Positions 12,534-25,492 of a DNA stretch of 64,000 nucleotides are shown here, in pieces. Location: contig NC_082688.1 in assembly GCF_949987515.2 (NCBI RefSeq), positions 105,193,893 to 105,257,892 of the forward strand, in the 5' to 3' direction. The position numbers were made by a program, and so were the translations under genes. The DNA is from Delphinus delphis (lineage: Eukaryota; Chordata; Mammalia; Artiodactyla; Delphinidae). Below the pieces are notes generated by a model, which did not search any database, had not been told where the DNA came from, and saw only the letters and a program-made list of their open reading frames with translations. Position 1 is the stretch's first letter. Each line of letters starts with the position of its first letter.

Positions 12534-12645
12534 TTTTGGCTGCACTGCATGGCTTGTGGGATCTTAGTTCCCCGAGCAGGGATCGAACTCATAGCCCCTC
12601 ACTGGAAGCACAGAGCCCTACCCACTGGACTGCCAGGGAAGTCCC
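12534..12645 (-). mobile_element. CHR-type SINE, truncated old form (112 bp)
   Basis: The tRNA-related head and a short body (ggctgcactgcatggcttgt) are kept. The target duplication is ttgcaaccttctt (12521-12533) and ttgcgagcttctt (12646-12658), with two mismatches, so it is an older insertion. Confidence 0.87.
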
Positions 12646-13429
12646 TTGCGAGCTTCTTTATTCCAAGTTTGTGAAAGATAATTATATTTCCCAATCCATA
12701 ATTCACAACTCATGGCCTGAAAGGGTACATGGTTACTTACAATGAAAACAGTAACAAAAAAAATACTAAAAAGTCCAGGAAGCATGATTTGGGTAATTAT
12801 TCTTTACCTAAGTTCATTCTTTGATAGGTATCAGAACTACGGGAAAAATTTTCCTACTAATCAAAGCAGAGCTATTCCTATCCCACCCTTCTCCACCTGG
12901 TTCCCTATTGCTAGCTTGGTCTTTATCCCTATCTAAGAATTACGTATTTGTTAAAGAAAAACTATCTCAAAATGAACAGAAAGCACCCTGTTAAACCTGC
13001 CCCAAACATGACAGAGGACTTTCCTATACTTCCCCTTTATAAAGAAAAGAATCAGATACTCAGAAAAACCTAAAAAGAAAATAAATGAAATGTATATAAT
13101 GGTTATTTCTGGGTTTAAAGATTATGGTGTAATTTTCTCCTTTCAGTTTTCTGCATTTTCCAAACATTTGACAATGAGCATTTACCATACTTTTATAATC
13201 AGAAAAAAAAATATGATTAAAACAGAACTGAAAATTTATCCACTCACACTGAATGACAAAATCTTTTTTATCTTCATCTTTAAATCATGGATAACAAGTT
13301 GCAGCAGAAGACAGAAGATGGACATGTAAAAGCTTCTGCTCAAAAGATTTCAGGCAAAGGAAGTTAGCCAACAGACTTTACATTTGCTCTTATCGTCCAA
13401 GGATAAAGAAAGGTGAGGAACACTTTATA

Positions 13430-13640
13430 AGGGCCATAACTGAATGGGAGAAACATTTTCAGAGCATCTACTGAAAGAGCGCCAGACCTTGATCTCACTA
13501 GCTCCAATTTTATGGATCAGGAAATTGAGTTTTACACAGTTTGAAGGGCTTGTCTGAGAAGAGAGAGCCAAAGACACACAGCAAGGTCTCCTGACTCCAT
13601 AGATCCCACTTGTGCTTCCCAAAGTGCACTGCTCACTTTG
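13430..13640 (-). mobile_element. MIR remnant
   Basis: The sequence 'attttatggatcaggaaatt', then 'gacacacagcaaggtctcct' and a 'cacttgtgcttcccaaagtgcac' end resemble a reverse-oriented MIR core with decay. Confidence 0.5.
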
Positions 13641-13839
13641 TGGGTCAACTCAGTCTGCTGAGACACAGAGTAACTGTCACCAGTAAATGAGGCACCTGGC
13701 AAGGTTCCCGAAGTTTCCCTGGCTCCAGTGGTACTCTTTGCACGTTTCTAATATGCTGCCTACAGTCACCAAGCAGATTATAATCTAGCGAGAGGTAGGG
13801 ACTAATACACAAAAACATTAAGTAATCATGTGATTTTAA

Positions 13840-14370
13840 TTTTGCAATTAGAAATAAATATGACAGAAAATTTGAAAAATACCAGAAAGAAAAATATTAC
13901 CCACAGCATTTCTACAGTCCCTGTCTTTTTTCATATTTGTAAAAGCTATAATTTTGGTGCACCTATTGCTCTGTATGCTGCTTTTAAGATTCATGGCTGT
14001 GTTTTGTCTATGTTGCATATCACTTCATTTTATTGGCTGCCTAAGTAAATATACCATCACTTGTTTAATTATTCTCTTACTGTTGAACATTTAGGGCTGC
14101 TTTCAGTTGCTTTATTACAAACATGGCTGTGGTGATAACTTTAGTGCTCAAGGCTTTTTCCATATTGGACTGTTTCTTCAGAGGATTCCCAGAAGTGGCA
14201 TTAACTAGGTCAAAAAATATGAGCATTTTATGGCTTTTGAAATATGCTGCCAAAATGCTTTCCAAAAAAGGCTGTGCCTATTTACAATGTCATCACGAAT
14301 ATAGCAGAAGATCTGTCTCACTGCTTATTCCCATCAGCATTATGGTCAAAACCATCTAGAATCTACACCA
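13840..14370 (-). mobile_element. Decayed L1 3' region
   Basis: The text 'gcttttaagattcatggctg', 'atggctgtggtgataacttt' and 'gcattaactaggtcaaaaaa' resembles minus-strand old L1 3' sequence (the 'ggattgctgggtcatatgg' block). Confidence 0.5.
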
Positions 14371-14474
14371 AAATGCCTCTATAATGTTAGTACATGTTAG
14401 TAGCAGCTATCTAGGAGCAATTAAATGGCCCTAAACAGGAAATCAACTACTTGATAAATGAATTAATTTTGAGA

Positions 14475-14705
14475 GGCAGTTTGAAGCAATGATTTAAAGC
14501 AGGGAGTTTGAAGTAAGACTGCCTAGGCTCAAATCTTGGTTGTGCTCACTACTGTGTGATTTGGGGAAAGTTACTTAACTTCGCCAAGATTGAGCTTCCT
14601 TATCTGCAGGATGCAGTAATAGAAGCTACCCTCCTAAAGTTGTGAGGGCTAAATGAATAGATACAGGACCTGACACACAGTATGTGCTCATGGTTGCTAT
14701 AGTTA
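14475..14705 (+). mobile_element. MIR element
   Basis: It follows MIR closely: 'gactgcctaggctcaaatct', 'actgtgtgatttggggaaag', 'gttacttaacttcgccaaga' and 'gtgagggctaaatgaataga', then 'acacagtatgtgctcatggt'. Confidence 0.78.
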
Positions 14706-15224
14706 TAAAATCATTAAGAGGCTGAAGAGGTCACCTAAATATTTTTTTTGGGGGGGGCACCTAAGTTTACAGGATTTTAGAGAAGAGATTCTATTCTGTG
14801 TGGCATTCACTAATGTTTTAGACATCTGTGTATCCCATAAGACTAGGTAAAGGGAATGAATAATTTTACAAATATTTTTCTATTGCTAGTTTTCCCTCCA
14901 GGAAGATACAGTTACTACTGAGTACAGAAGCGAATATTGTAGCCAACATAAGGTTTCACAATTTTTATTTTTTCTAGCTTAATAAGCACACAGCAGTGCT
15001 TTCATGTTAATTTTATTTCTACTTAATAACAAAGCAGATTTTTCTGTGTAATAATTTATTATCTATATTTCCTCATGTGCCTGCTGATTTCTTTTTACCA
15101 CTGAATAAATCTGGTTTCAGAACTTATATATGCTTAACATATATAAGCATTGTTTATATTTTTTGGGTAAAAATTTTTATCAGTTATACTTAGTACATGT
15201 ATTTCTCATTCTCTTACTTTCATT

Positions 15225-15332
15225 TAAAAAAGTTTTATTATGGAAAATTTCAAACATACAGGTAAGCAAAATTAGTACAGTAAACTCCCATTACTCAGAT
15301 TTAACAACTATCCATATTCTGCCTTTCTCTTT
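15225..15332 (-). mobile_element. L1 fragment, minus strand
   Basis: The sequence 'agttttattatggaaaattt', then 'caaacatacaggtaagcaaa' and 'actcccattactcagattta' is a common old L1 3' segment in reverse. The CHR SINE at 15347 sits directly beside it. Confidence 0.55.
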
Positions 15333-15346
15333 GTTGCTTTCCTTTT

Positions 15347-15639
15347 TTTAAAAAAATGTATGTATTTATTTATTTATGGCTGTGTTGGGTCTTCGTTTCT
15401 GTGCATGGGCTTTCTCTAGTCGTGGCAAGCGGGGGCCACTCTTCATCGTGGTACGCAGGCCTCTCACTATCGCGGCCTGTGTTGTTGCGGAGCACAGGCT
15501 CCAGACGCGCAGGCTCAGTAATGGTGGCTCACGGGCCCAGTTGCTCCACGGCATGTGGGATCTTCCCAGACCAGGGCTCGAACCTGTGTCCCCTGCATTG
15601 GCAGGCAGATTCTGAACCACTGCGCCACTAGGGAAGCCC
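15347..15639 (-). mobile_element. CHR-type SINE, long form, inside an old L1 stretch
   Basis: The tail (tatttatttatttatggctg) is at the left and the head (gccactagggaagccc) at the right. The 15-bp duplication tgttgctttcctttt occurs at 15332-15346 and 15640-15654 and is perfect. Confidence 0.93.
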
Positions 15640-16962
15640 TGTTGCTTTCCTTTTGATACTGACACACTTCTGAGGAATAGCTATTATGTTGACAAACCAA
15701 TCTGATCTCTGAAAATACTGTTTTCATAAATAGTCCTAAAATGATCTTATGCACAACTGGGACAAAAACATGAGTCCATTTTCCTAAATGTCCTTGCAGA
15801 ATTCATTAAAGGCAACTCCTTTCGCCTTTAACTTATCTTTGGTTTTCAACACCTGAGTCCTTTAGTAGTTTGAATATATTTCTGAAATCTCTATTCTGTC
15901 CACTGTTTTTTTGTTTCTGTTTTTCGTTCTCACCTCAATGCTGTAAAGTTTTTACTTTGTAATATTTGAAAATAAGCTAGAATGACTAGACTTCAATTGT
16001 AAAAAAAAGTTTTTCTAAGGATGTAAATGGAAGCTACATTTAATCTATATATTTAGTGAATGCTGCCATTTTTACTATACAATAACATTTCTCTGAGTCA
16101 GGTGCAATGCACTGCTTTCTCTTTTATTCATTTTATTTTTTCTTCCTTTACAGTTTAAAATGTTGTATGCCTTTAGCTCATAACCAACAAGTCAATTATC
16201 ATTAACATAAATATGTTTGCTTTTCAATTTCTATTTAATTTCTGCTCTGAGTTTTATTGTTCTATTTCAAGTTTTATCTGTTATACTTCTTAAATTTCTG
16301 CAGTTAGATGTGTAGCTGATTAAAATATGCATTCAGGTTACAGATAGCCCTGTAAGTGATGCTCTGGATATATTTTACAAGTTTACATTGTGTTTTCAAT
16401 TTACCTGTTTCTAAATACAATGAAATTTCTATTGTGATTTCTACTTTGAGCTACAAAAGAACTGTGTGTTGTGTGTGTGTGTGTTTGGTTTAACTTCCAA
16501 ATATAAAGGTGGAAATGGTTATCTTTTGGTTACTGATTTCTAATTTTCTTGTGGGCAGGGAACAGATTTTATAATACTTTTTTGATATTTACTGAAACTT
16601 GCTTTGTAAGTCTGTACACTGTGAATAGCTGATTTTTACAAATGATCCAGTGTGCATGAAAATTGGAAATATATAATCTAATTGTTGTACATAGAGCAGA
16701 TTAAGTTTATTATCTTATCTAAATCTCCTATATCCTTACCTACTTTGAGTCTTAGGAGAGAAGAAACTGGCAATTTCTTCTTGTAATTCTGTCATATTTT
16801 GCTTTATACACCTTGAGGCTATATTGCTAGGTACATAATGGTTAGGATTAATACTAGTGCATGGTTTACCATTATGTAATGCTCTTTGTCTTAAAATCTA
16901 TTTCTAGATTTATTTCTAAATAATATAGCTATACCAATTTTTCCTTCAGTCAACAGTCTTCT

Positions 16963-17164
16963 TTTTTTTTTTTGCGGTACGTGGGCCTCTCACTGTTGTG
17001 GCCTCTCCCGTTGCGGAGCACAGGCTCCGGACCTGCAGGCTCAGCGGCCATGGCTCATAGGCCCAGCCGCTCCGCGGCATGTGGGATCTTCCCGGACTGG
17101 AGCACGAACCCGTGTCCCCTGCATCGGCAGGCGGACTCTCAACCACTGCGCCACCAGGGAAGCC
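16963..17164 (-). mobile_element. CHR-type SINE, short young form, minus strand
   Basis: It has a T run then tgcggtacgtgggcc, with the head at the right. The target duplication cagtcttct occurs at 16954-16962 and 17165-17173. Confidence 0.92.
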
Positions 17165-17510
17165 CAGTCTTCTGTTTTTTTAAATGAAATTTTACACATA
17201 TACACACACAGTTAAAAATGAATCACCAATTTGAGAGGCAACTACTTTTGACTCTTACAGTTATTTCTTCTAGTTACCTCTGTATTTCTCAATAATATTG
17301 TTATCCTGTTATTTCTTGAGTTCTTGAATTTTAGTTGTTGTTGATTTTTTTCTACTATGGAAGCTATTTACAAATAGATGAAACTTTGCTATGGTCCGTA
17401 ACCAAGATATGTACAAAAGGATTCCCTATCACATTTGAAGCAATGCACATGAAGGCAACTGCCAAATTCCTTGGAGTGGATAAAAGAAATTTAAAAGGAA
17501 AGAGAAGTTT

Positions 17511-17739
17511 TTTTTTTTTTTTTTTTTTTTGCAGTAAGCGGGCCTCTCACTGTTGTGGCCTCTCCTGTTGCGGAGCACAGGCTCCGGACACACAGGCTCA
17601 GCGGCCATGACTCACGGGCCCAGCCGCTCCGCGGCATGTGGGATCTTCCCGGACAGGGGCACGAACCTGTGTCCCCTGAACCTGTGTCCCCTGCATTGGC
17701 AGGCGGACTCTCAACCACTGTGCCACCAGGGAAGCCCAG
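17511..17739 (-). mobile_element. CHR-type SINE, short young form with internal 15-bp duplication
   Basis: The target duplication aaagagaagttt occurs at 17499-17510 and 17740-17751. Within the B-box region, gaacctgtgtcccct occurs twice in tandem (17663-17677 and 17678-17692), which no sister copy here shows. Confidence 0.92.
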
Positions 17740-19544
17740 AAAGAGAAGTTTGTGTAACAGATTCATGTACTGATCAACACCATCATTAAAGCAACTTGTC
17801 ATGGTTCAATTCTCAGTGTTGCTTTTTCCCTCAGTGCTATGTAAATAAAAGAAAGATATGTCCTAACAATAGTACTGTAGAGTCAATGAATTATTTTACA
17901 TTATTTTTCACAGTTAATGATTATTTACTATCATTTTAACCAATTTACTTGTTCACCAATCCTTCTTGTATCCCATTTCTTGGGTTCAATTCCCTTTTTC
18001 CTGAAATACATCCTTTAGTCTACTTCCTTTAAATGGTGTTCAAAATGTAAACTCTTAGTCATTATTAGTCTGGAAATTTCTTAATTTTGAATTTACTCCT
18101 CAACAGTGATGGTGGTGGAATTATAGGGTAGCAAGTTACCTTAGAACGGTAAAAATACTAATCCAACTGTCTTCTGGCATCTATCATAGCTGATGAGAAA
18201 TCTGCTGCCAGTCTAACTGGTAATCCCTTATAGGTTGCTATTAAAATCTATTTGCCATTGATGTTTTGATCTTTCATTAAGATGTACATTGGCATGATTT
18301 TCTTTTTCTGGGGGGGGATTATACTTTTAACATATAAAGACTCATCTTTGACAACTGTGAAAAACACTGTCACTCATTATCATCTTGAATACGATTTCTC
18401 CTCCATTCTTCCTAGTTTCTACTAGTGGAATGCCTATTAAATACTCATTGTAATGTTTCATTTTACTCTCTGTCTCTGTAACTAAATTATCCTTTCATAT
18501 TTTGCTTTTATAGTCCTGTACAGTGCATTCTGGATACTTTCCTCAGCTCTATCTTAATTTGCTAATTCTTTCTTATTGGTGTCAAGTCTGCTATTTAACT
18601 CAACTTTTCAATGACTGCTTTTCATTTCTAGAAGTTCTCTTTAAAAAACAGCATCTTGCTCTTTTCATAGGTTTGATATCTTCGTATATGTCTTTGATCA
18701 TTTTAACGTTTTAATTTTAGAATCTCCATCAGATTGTACAATTGTCTGAAGTTCTTGGGAGTCTTGTTATGTTTGCTGATTCTAACTCATGGTGGCTTTC
18801 ATTACTGTTGTTTTAAAATTCTGGATGGTGAGTCCATCTTTGGTGGGCTACATCTGTGGGAATTCTATGTAGAACAGGTTGAGGCAGGTCCCCAAGAAGT
18901 ATCTTGAGATCAATCTTTAAGTTGATTTCTCAGCTTGAATATTTGTACTTATAGGGGAGCATACAAATCAGACTTTCATACTCTCAAAGCACCGGCACAA
19001 GCTCCTTGCACAGACAATCTTCCTTATTGACCTCTTAAGCAAGCAAATGGTATTTTTCTAATACTCCTTTCATACGTAGCTCTTGGGGGTTTCTGGTTAC
19101 TGATTTTGAAATGTGTTTCTGAATATTACAACGATTACTAAGAAGACTCATATTATGACCTCAGATTTCAGCAAATCTAACACTTAAAAACCTGCTATGA
19201 ACACAAAATGACAACCAGCCAATCCAGCCTCACAGAAATCTTCAAAAGCAGTATGAATTACTGTAAACTTCAGGGAAAAACCCACCACAACCACAAAACA
19301 CAAAACAAAACAACAACACAAGAATTTGGCAAATCAACTATATCTCATAAAAAAATAAAAAATAAAGAATTTGGCAAGTTAGTACATTTGGTAAATTTGG
19401 CAATTTCATCATATGGCAAATTTAATTTTAGTGAGTTGCCTTTGAGAAATATTTAAGTCTGTCTTTTGCAGAAAGAACCATGGACTAAAACATCATATAT
19501 GTTCTTCTCTTTCCTAGTCTTATTTAAAATAATTATAATATACG

Positions 19545-19775
19545 TAGTTATTATGATATGGTATTTATTAAATGTCAGGCACTCTGCAAGAACTTTACAT
19601 TTAATTCCTTTAATCCTCCCAGGAATGCTATGAGGTAGGAACTATATTCCCATTTTACAGAGGAAAAAAATGAAGCACAGAAATTATGAGGTCCCAAAGC
19701 TGTAAAGGCTGTGCCAGGACTTGAACCCAGGCGAATGAGATCCAGAGAGAGTTCACTTCACCACCACAGCATGCT
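19545..19775 (-). mobile_element. MIR element
   Basis: A good reverse match to MIR: 'aaatgtcaggcactctgcaa', 'cattttacagaggaaaaaaa', 'tgccaggacttgaacccagg'. Confidence 0.75.
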
Positions 19776-20384
19776 ATGCTACAGAGAGAAAGGAATTGTC
19801 AGAGACTAAGAAAAATTTGCAGAGATGATGTGCTCTAAAAGGCCATACTTTGAGTTGATAAGAATATAGACTGAATTTATAAGCTAGTGAACAAAGAAAA
19901 TTAATTAGCTGGCTAATATAAGGTAAAGCAAAGATTAAATTATTAAATATGTCTGCAATCCATCATAAGCAGTAATTTTCTTTTGTTGAGTTTTCCCTTC
20001 CATTCAAAAAAAGAAAGAAACAAACAAAAAGGTGATAAGATTCTCTCACTCTAAAGCAGTTTTACTGCTGAAACTACCTTTAAATATCTGTAATGTAACC
20101 TATAACCTTTAGGTTGAGTTAATGCCGAAAGCTGTTTAATCTTGTTCAGGAGAATTGTACACACCATAAAGGAACTTTTTTACAGGTAAGAGTGTTAATG
20201 AAGTAAGTTGTAAATGACATCACATTTTTTTCCTATTTTTCTCCTTTTTCTATTTAATCAACACATATATTCACTGTGGAGACCTATGAGCAGAGAAAAG
20301 AGGTTCAGTTTTCTTTTCTCTCTGGCAGTGGAATAGACTTTGGTTCTTTCTGATTCAAATATAACATTAAAAAGATATGTCTAG

Positions 20385-20597
20385 GGGCTTCCCTGGTGGT
20401 GCAGTGGTTGAGAGTGCGCCTGCCGATGCAGGGGACGTGGGTTCGTGCCCCGGTCCGGGAGGATCCCACATGCCGCGGAGCGGCTGGGCCCGTGAGCCAT
20501 GGCCACTGAGCCTGCGCGTCTGGAGCTTGTGCTCCGCAACGCGAGAGGCCACGACAGTGAGAGGCCCAAGTACAGCAAAAAAAAAAAAAAAAAAAAA
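20385..20597 (+). mobile_element. CHR-type SINE, short young form
   Basis: The head gggcttccctggtggtgc is followed by a full body and a pure A tail of about 20 bases. The target duplication aaagatatgtctag occurs at 20371-20384 and 20598-20611 and is perfect. Confidence 0.94.
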
Positions 20598-20829
20598 AAA
20601 GATATGTCTAGCAAATTGATTTTTATGTAATGCTTTTGCTTCCTGGCACAACATTAGAAAACCTATCAGCATAATTCACACATAAATGAATACAGGGAAA
20701 AACAAATCTTAAAAGATTCCAAAAATGTATTTAAAAAACTCAACATCAATTCAAAGGCAAAAACTCTTACCAAACTATAAATAGAAAAATATTTCTTTAA
20801 TCTGATAAAGGGTTCTAACCAAATCCTAC

Positions 20830-21970
20830 ATCATAGTTGATGATGTAGCATAAGAAACAGTTCCCTCAACGTCAAGAACAAAAGGATACCCACTATGACT
20901 GCTTAAATTTAATACTATACTGGAAATGATATATAATGCAATAAGACAAGAAAAATAAAGGATAAAATGATTAGAAGTGGAGAAATAAAATGTCACTGTC
21001 CACAGATGATATTATTAGAAGACATTCTGAAGGAAACCTATTACGACTAATAGGAGAGTTCATCAAGACTGCTAGATAGAAAAAAATCAATGTACAAAAA
21101 TTGAGTTCTTACATGCCAGCCCTGAACGATCAGTAAAAGTAATAAGAATTAAAATGAGAATACCATTCATATGGCAAAAAATTAAATGTATCATAAAATA
21201 AAAGAGAAGTATAAAATCACATAAAAACTTTTAAAAACCTATAAAACTCTCCTTAAAAATAACGTTAATTGGAAAGGAAAATAAACTCTTGTTAAAAATA
21301 GAAATAAATAGGTAAGAGAGATTAAGAGGTTCAAACTTCCAGATGCAAAATTAATGAGTCATGGGTTTGAAATATACAGTGTGGAGAATATAATCAATAA
21401 TTATATAATATCTTTGTATGGTGACAGATGGTACTAGACTTATCATGGTGATCATTTTGAAATATATAGAAATACTGAATCACTATGTTGTGTAATGGGA
21501 ACTAATAGTTATACGTCAATTATACTTCAAAACAAACAAACAAACAAACTCATAGAAAAAGAGATCAAATCTGTGGTTACCAGAGGTGGGGGTGGGGGGA
21601 GGAGGAATTGGATGAAGGTGGTCAAAAGGTACAAATTTCCAGTTATAAGATAGGTAAGTACTAGGAATATAATATATAACATGATAAATATAATTAACAC
21701 TGCTCTATCTTATATATGAAAGATGATAAGAGAGTAAATCCTAAGAGTTCTCATCACAAGGAAAAAAAATTTTTCTATTTCTTTAATTTTATACCTATAT
21801 GAAATGATCAGTGTTCACTAAATTTACTGTGGTCATCATCTTGTGTTATATGTAAGTTAAATCATTATGCTGTACACCTTAAACTGATACAGTGCTGTAT
21901 GTTAATTATATCTCATTAAAACTGGAAGAAAAAAAGGTAAAAAACAAAGGGAAACTTAGCTGAAAAAAAA
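20830..21970 (+). mobile_element. Decayed L1 with 3' end(s), plus strand
   Basis: ORF2-like debris (near 20870-21300) is followed by typical 3' UTR text such as 'atcaaatctgtggttaccag', 'atcattatgctgtacacctt' and 'gttaattatatctcattaaa'. Two successive 3'-end-like blocks (one ending near 21548, one near 21930) suggest two overlapping insertions or an internal repeat. Confidence 0.65.
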
Positions 21971-22400
21971 AGACTCTGAGACAAATAAAAGGTGAGAGAA
22001 TTCATTGCCAACAGACTCTGTTACAAAAATGTTAAGGAAGTTCTTTAGAAAGAAGGAAGATTATAATAGAATCTATAAAAAAAGTGAAGAACTCTGAAAG
22101 TGGTGAAAATAAAAGAAAATATAAAAAGCTACTTTTCTTTTAAAAATTGTTTAAAAACATAATTAACTGTCTAAAGGAAAAATGGTAGCAACATATTGTG
22201 GAATTTATAACATGTATAAAAATAAAATGTGTGAGCACCACAGCACAAAGAATGGCAGGGAGGACTTGGAAGTACACCGTTGTAAGGTTCTTACGTTATA
22301 CGTGAAGTGAGCCAATTCCTTAAAATAAATCTCTCTACTAAAAAAAAAAAAAAATCAGTTCTTACTAATCTACTTTTTATGGAAATTAAGAATCATATGA

Positions 22401-22693
22401 GGGCTTCCCTGGTGGCGCAGTGGTTGAGAATCTGCCTGCCAATGCAGGGAACACGAGTTCGAGCCCTGGTCTGGGAAGATCCCACCTGCCACAGAGCAAC
22501 TAGGCCCCTGAGCCACAACTACTGAGCTTGCGCATCTGGAGCTTGTGCTCCGCAACAAGAGAGGCCGCGATAGTGAGAGGCCCGTGCACCACGATGAAGA
22601 GTGGCCACCGCTCGCCGCAACTAGAGAAAGCCCACGCACAGAAATGAAGACCCAACACAGCCAAAAATAAATAAATAAATAAAATTAAAAAAA
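22401..22693 (+). mobile_element. CHR-type SINE, long form
   Basis: It has a full head and long body, a (TAAA)n tail and then an A run. The target duplication aatcatatga occurs at 22391-22400 and 22694-22703. Confidence 0.93.
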
Positions 22694-22739
22694 AATCATA
22701 TGAAAGAGTCAAGGGCTATGATTAGCTAAAAAATATTAA

Positions 22740-23700
22740 AGAACAATGATTAGAGAGGATTTAAGTTTTCTGGTATTACAACTTACTATAATGTAATTAA
22801 CAGTAGGATGTTGCACTAAGATAGGTAATGGACCAATGGAAAAGGAATAAACAGCCCAGAAAAGAGACACATACATGTCTAGGACATATGATAAAAGTAC
22901 CATTGTCAACATATGGTGCTGGGAAAGTTTGTAACCCATTTGGAAAAAATTATTTCACACCACACAAAAAAATTAATTCCAGATGCCTTAAATATTTAAG
23001 ATATGAAGACAAAAACTTTACAACTTGTAGTGAAAAATAAAACAAAAAGAGGAAAATACCTTATCACTCTGGGATAGTGGAGAATTTCTTAAGAGACAAG
23101 AAGCACAAACTGTAAGACAAAGATTCATATATTTGACTATGGTACTTTGAAAATCTTCAAAAGACACCATTAACAGAGTGAAAACACAAGCCAGAGATTG
23201 AGAGAAGATATTTCCATTATGTGTTATTAAAAAAGCATTGGGAACCTATTCAGTATAAAAAGCTCGTACAAATCAACAACAATAAAAAGATTTTAAAACT
23301 CAACAGAAATGGACTTCCCTGGCAGTCCAGTGGTTAAGACTCTGCGCTTCCACTGCAGAGGGCATGGGTTGGATCCCTGGTTGGGGAAGTTCGGCATGCT
23401 GCACAGTGCAGCCAAAAAGAAATAAACCAAAAACCAAAAAAACCCAACAGAATGGGAAAAAAAAGAGTGGTCAAAAAATAAAGATATAAAGAACTCAGTA
23501 TCATTAGAATCAAGGACATGCAAAATAAAACAATAATTGATAGGCTAAATAAGACAATTTAGATAGGCTAAAATTAGACTAATAATACAATGTATTGGAA
23601 ATATGTAGTCAAAATGTAGTATAAATTGGTACAATCATTCTGGAGGATAATTTGGCAATACCTAATAATACTGAATATACACACACCTTAACATATACTA
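22740..23700 (+). mobile_element. Decayed L1 ORF2 3' part, split by a SINE
   Basis: Translated and nucleotide phrases ('gaccaatggaaaaggaataa', 'tggtgctgggaaagtttgta', 'cttcaaaagacaccattaac') belong to the ORF2 C-terminal region. The reading frame is broken many times. The CHR SINE at 23311-23444 interrupts it. Confidence 0.7.
23311..23444 (+). mobile_element. CHR-type SINE, short old form nested in L1
   Basis: The head ggacttccctggcagtccag is followed by a truncated body ending gcagccaaaaagaaataaac. The flanks caacagaaatgg and caacagaatggg are the target duplication. L1-like sequence on both sides is continuous if the SINE is removed. Confidence 0.88.
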
Positions 23701-24619
23701 AACTAATAAAAGCACATATGGGTATGATACACATCAACTTGAAGAAAGTAGTAACCTCTGGAGAGGGAGGAAAAGTAAAGGTTGGGGATCTTAGCTTTAG
23801 ATACAACTTATGTCAAAAGCGGGGAGGGGAGGAAGGAGATCTGATCTAAAAAAAAAAGGTAAACTATTAACATCTATTTAATGTTAGTAATGAGGCCAAG
23901 AGTGTCTTTCCTGTATGGTTATCAGACACCTCTCCGCAGACATCAGAATTATGTAACTATACCTTTCCTACTATTGTCAAAATTTGTAGTGCTCTTTTCC
24001 TTATGACAAAAGTCTCATGGTACAAAAATAAAATCTAAGAGATCTTAATGGATATTTTAGTATTAGTATAGCATTTGCTCGGTATACTTGTTAATTTTCA
24101 AGGAACTACTAATGATTAATAGTTCATGATTTTCATTTTGATACTATATTTCTCCTGATGCAAAGTGAACAACACTTACAACTACTGACATGGCAATGGA
24201 AATGAAATAAAGTGAGACTGCTACCTCATGATTCAACAAGATATTGCCTTGGAGGAAGGAAACAAAACTAACTCCCAGTTTTGTCTAAATTTTTGAGATT
24301 ACGTTAGTAACTTTAATAAACTCCTTGATGCTTTATAGTCTTATGCAGTTTGGCAAAACACTTCTCTAACAAGATTCAGCAAAGCTTTTTAATTTTATGA
24401 GAAGATTTTCAAATGATATTGATAATTATCTAATTACCAGAAATGTTATATTAATATGATAGTTATATTTATAAAACATACATATTCATAAAAATACACA
24501 TCAAAGCTGACACTTGAAAGGGAATTCTAAAAATAAAAGTAGACCCTTGCTTAGAAAGGAGTAGGAATTGAAAATATCATTGTATGAATTACCTTCACTA
24601 ACAATAAGAATTATTGACA

Positions 24620-24745
24620 AATATTTTCTATACAATATTTAATTAGCTCTTACCCCAAAACTGAGTGAAGTAAATACTATCAATACCGATCCAGTTGTCA
24701 AGGCCCAAGGTCACCCAGTTAATAACAAACTGATTTTGCACTCAA
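24620..24745 (-). mobile_element. MIR remnant (tentative)
   Basis: The sequence 'attagctcttaccccaaaac', then 'gcccaaggtcacccagttaa' resembles the reverse MIR core. Confidence 0.45.
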
Positions 24746-25198
24746 ACGAGTACAAGTTCCAAATACTTTCTCTTAAATCATTCCACTAATATGTTAGAAA
24801 GAAGAAAAAATGTAACAGTGTATTATACTAAGAGCAACAGATTTGATATGGATAGGATAGTTGGATAGAAAAAAAAAAATCCAAGAATCTCAGCAATAAA
24901 AGTGACTATAGTTTTTTCTAGTCATTTTTCTAACTTCTCCCTCAATATTGTTTCCCTGTTGAACCACTACCTAACCCCTGTTAGGTTACTTCTAAGACAG
25001 ACAGCTTGGAACAGACCAAGAAGGGAGAGCATTCAATTAGTTAATTAAGACTGCCGACAGTCATTTCCATATCCCTGAGAAGTTGTACGCTAGTATATTT
25101 TAACATTTAAAAAATGTGGCATTTCCTAATGATAGTCATTTAAAAAACAACAACAACAATTTGACTTGTTAAGGTGGGGGAAGTGAATTGACTTTTTT

Positions 25199-25476
25199 AA
25201 ATTAATTAATTTATTTTTGGCTGCGTTGGGTCTTCAATGCTGTGCACGGGCTTTCTCTAGTTGAGCGGGGGCTACTCTTCCTTGCGGTGCTCGGGCTTCT
25301 CATTGCCGTGGCTTCTCTTGTTGAGGAGCACGGGCTCTAGACCACAGGCTTCAGTAATTGTGGCACACGGCCTTGGCTGCTCCGTGGCATGTGGGATCTT
25401 CCTGGATCAGGGCTCGAACCCGTGTCCCCTGCATTGACAGGCGGATTTGTAACCAGTGCGCTGCCTGGGAAGTCCC
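25199..25476 (-). mobile_element. CHR-type SINE, long form, minus strand (first of an adjacent pair)
   Basis: The tail aattaattaatttattttt is at the left and the head gctgcctgggaagtccc at the right. Flanks tgacttttttaaa and taacttttcttaaa form an imperfect target duplication. Only about 16 bp separates it from the next SINE of the same orientation. Confidence 0.86.
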
Positions 25477-25492
25477 TAACTTTTCTTAAAAA

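Larger units (their letters stand above)
15880..18900 (-). mobile_element. Long stretch of decayed L1, minus strand, interrupted by two SINEs
   Basis: Scattered L1-like phrases (for example 'tgatgagaaatctgctgcca' near 18190 and 'ctttttgatatttactgaaa' near 16580) on one strand suggest one or more old L1 copies. Two CHR SINEs (16963 and 17511) split it. Borders are soft. Confidence 0.4.

Noticed and set aside
20367..20672. Open frames with GHGSRAQPLRGMWD-type peptides, also at 10092, 15356, 17335, 34552, 38649, 60602 and 61446
   Set aside because: The same peptides recur at every CHR SINE on either strand. They are translations of the SINE body, not proteins.
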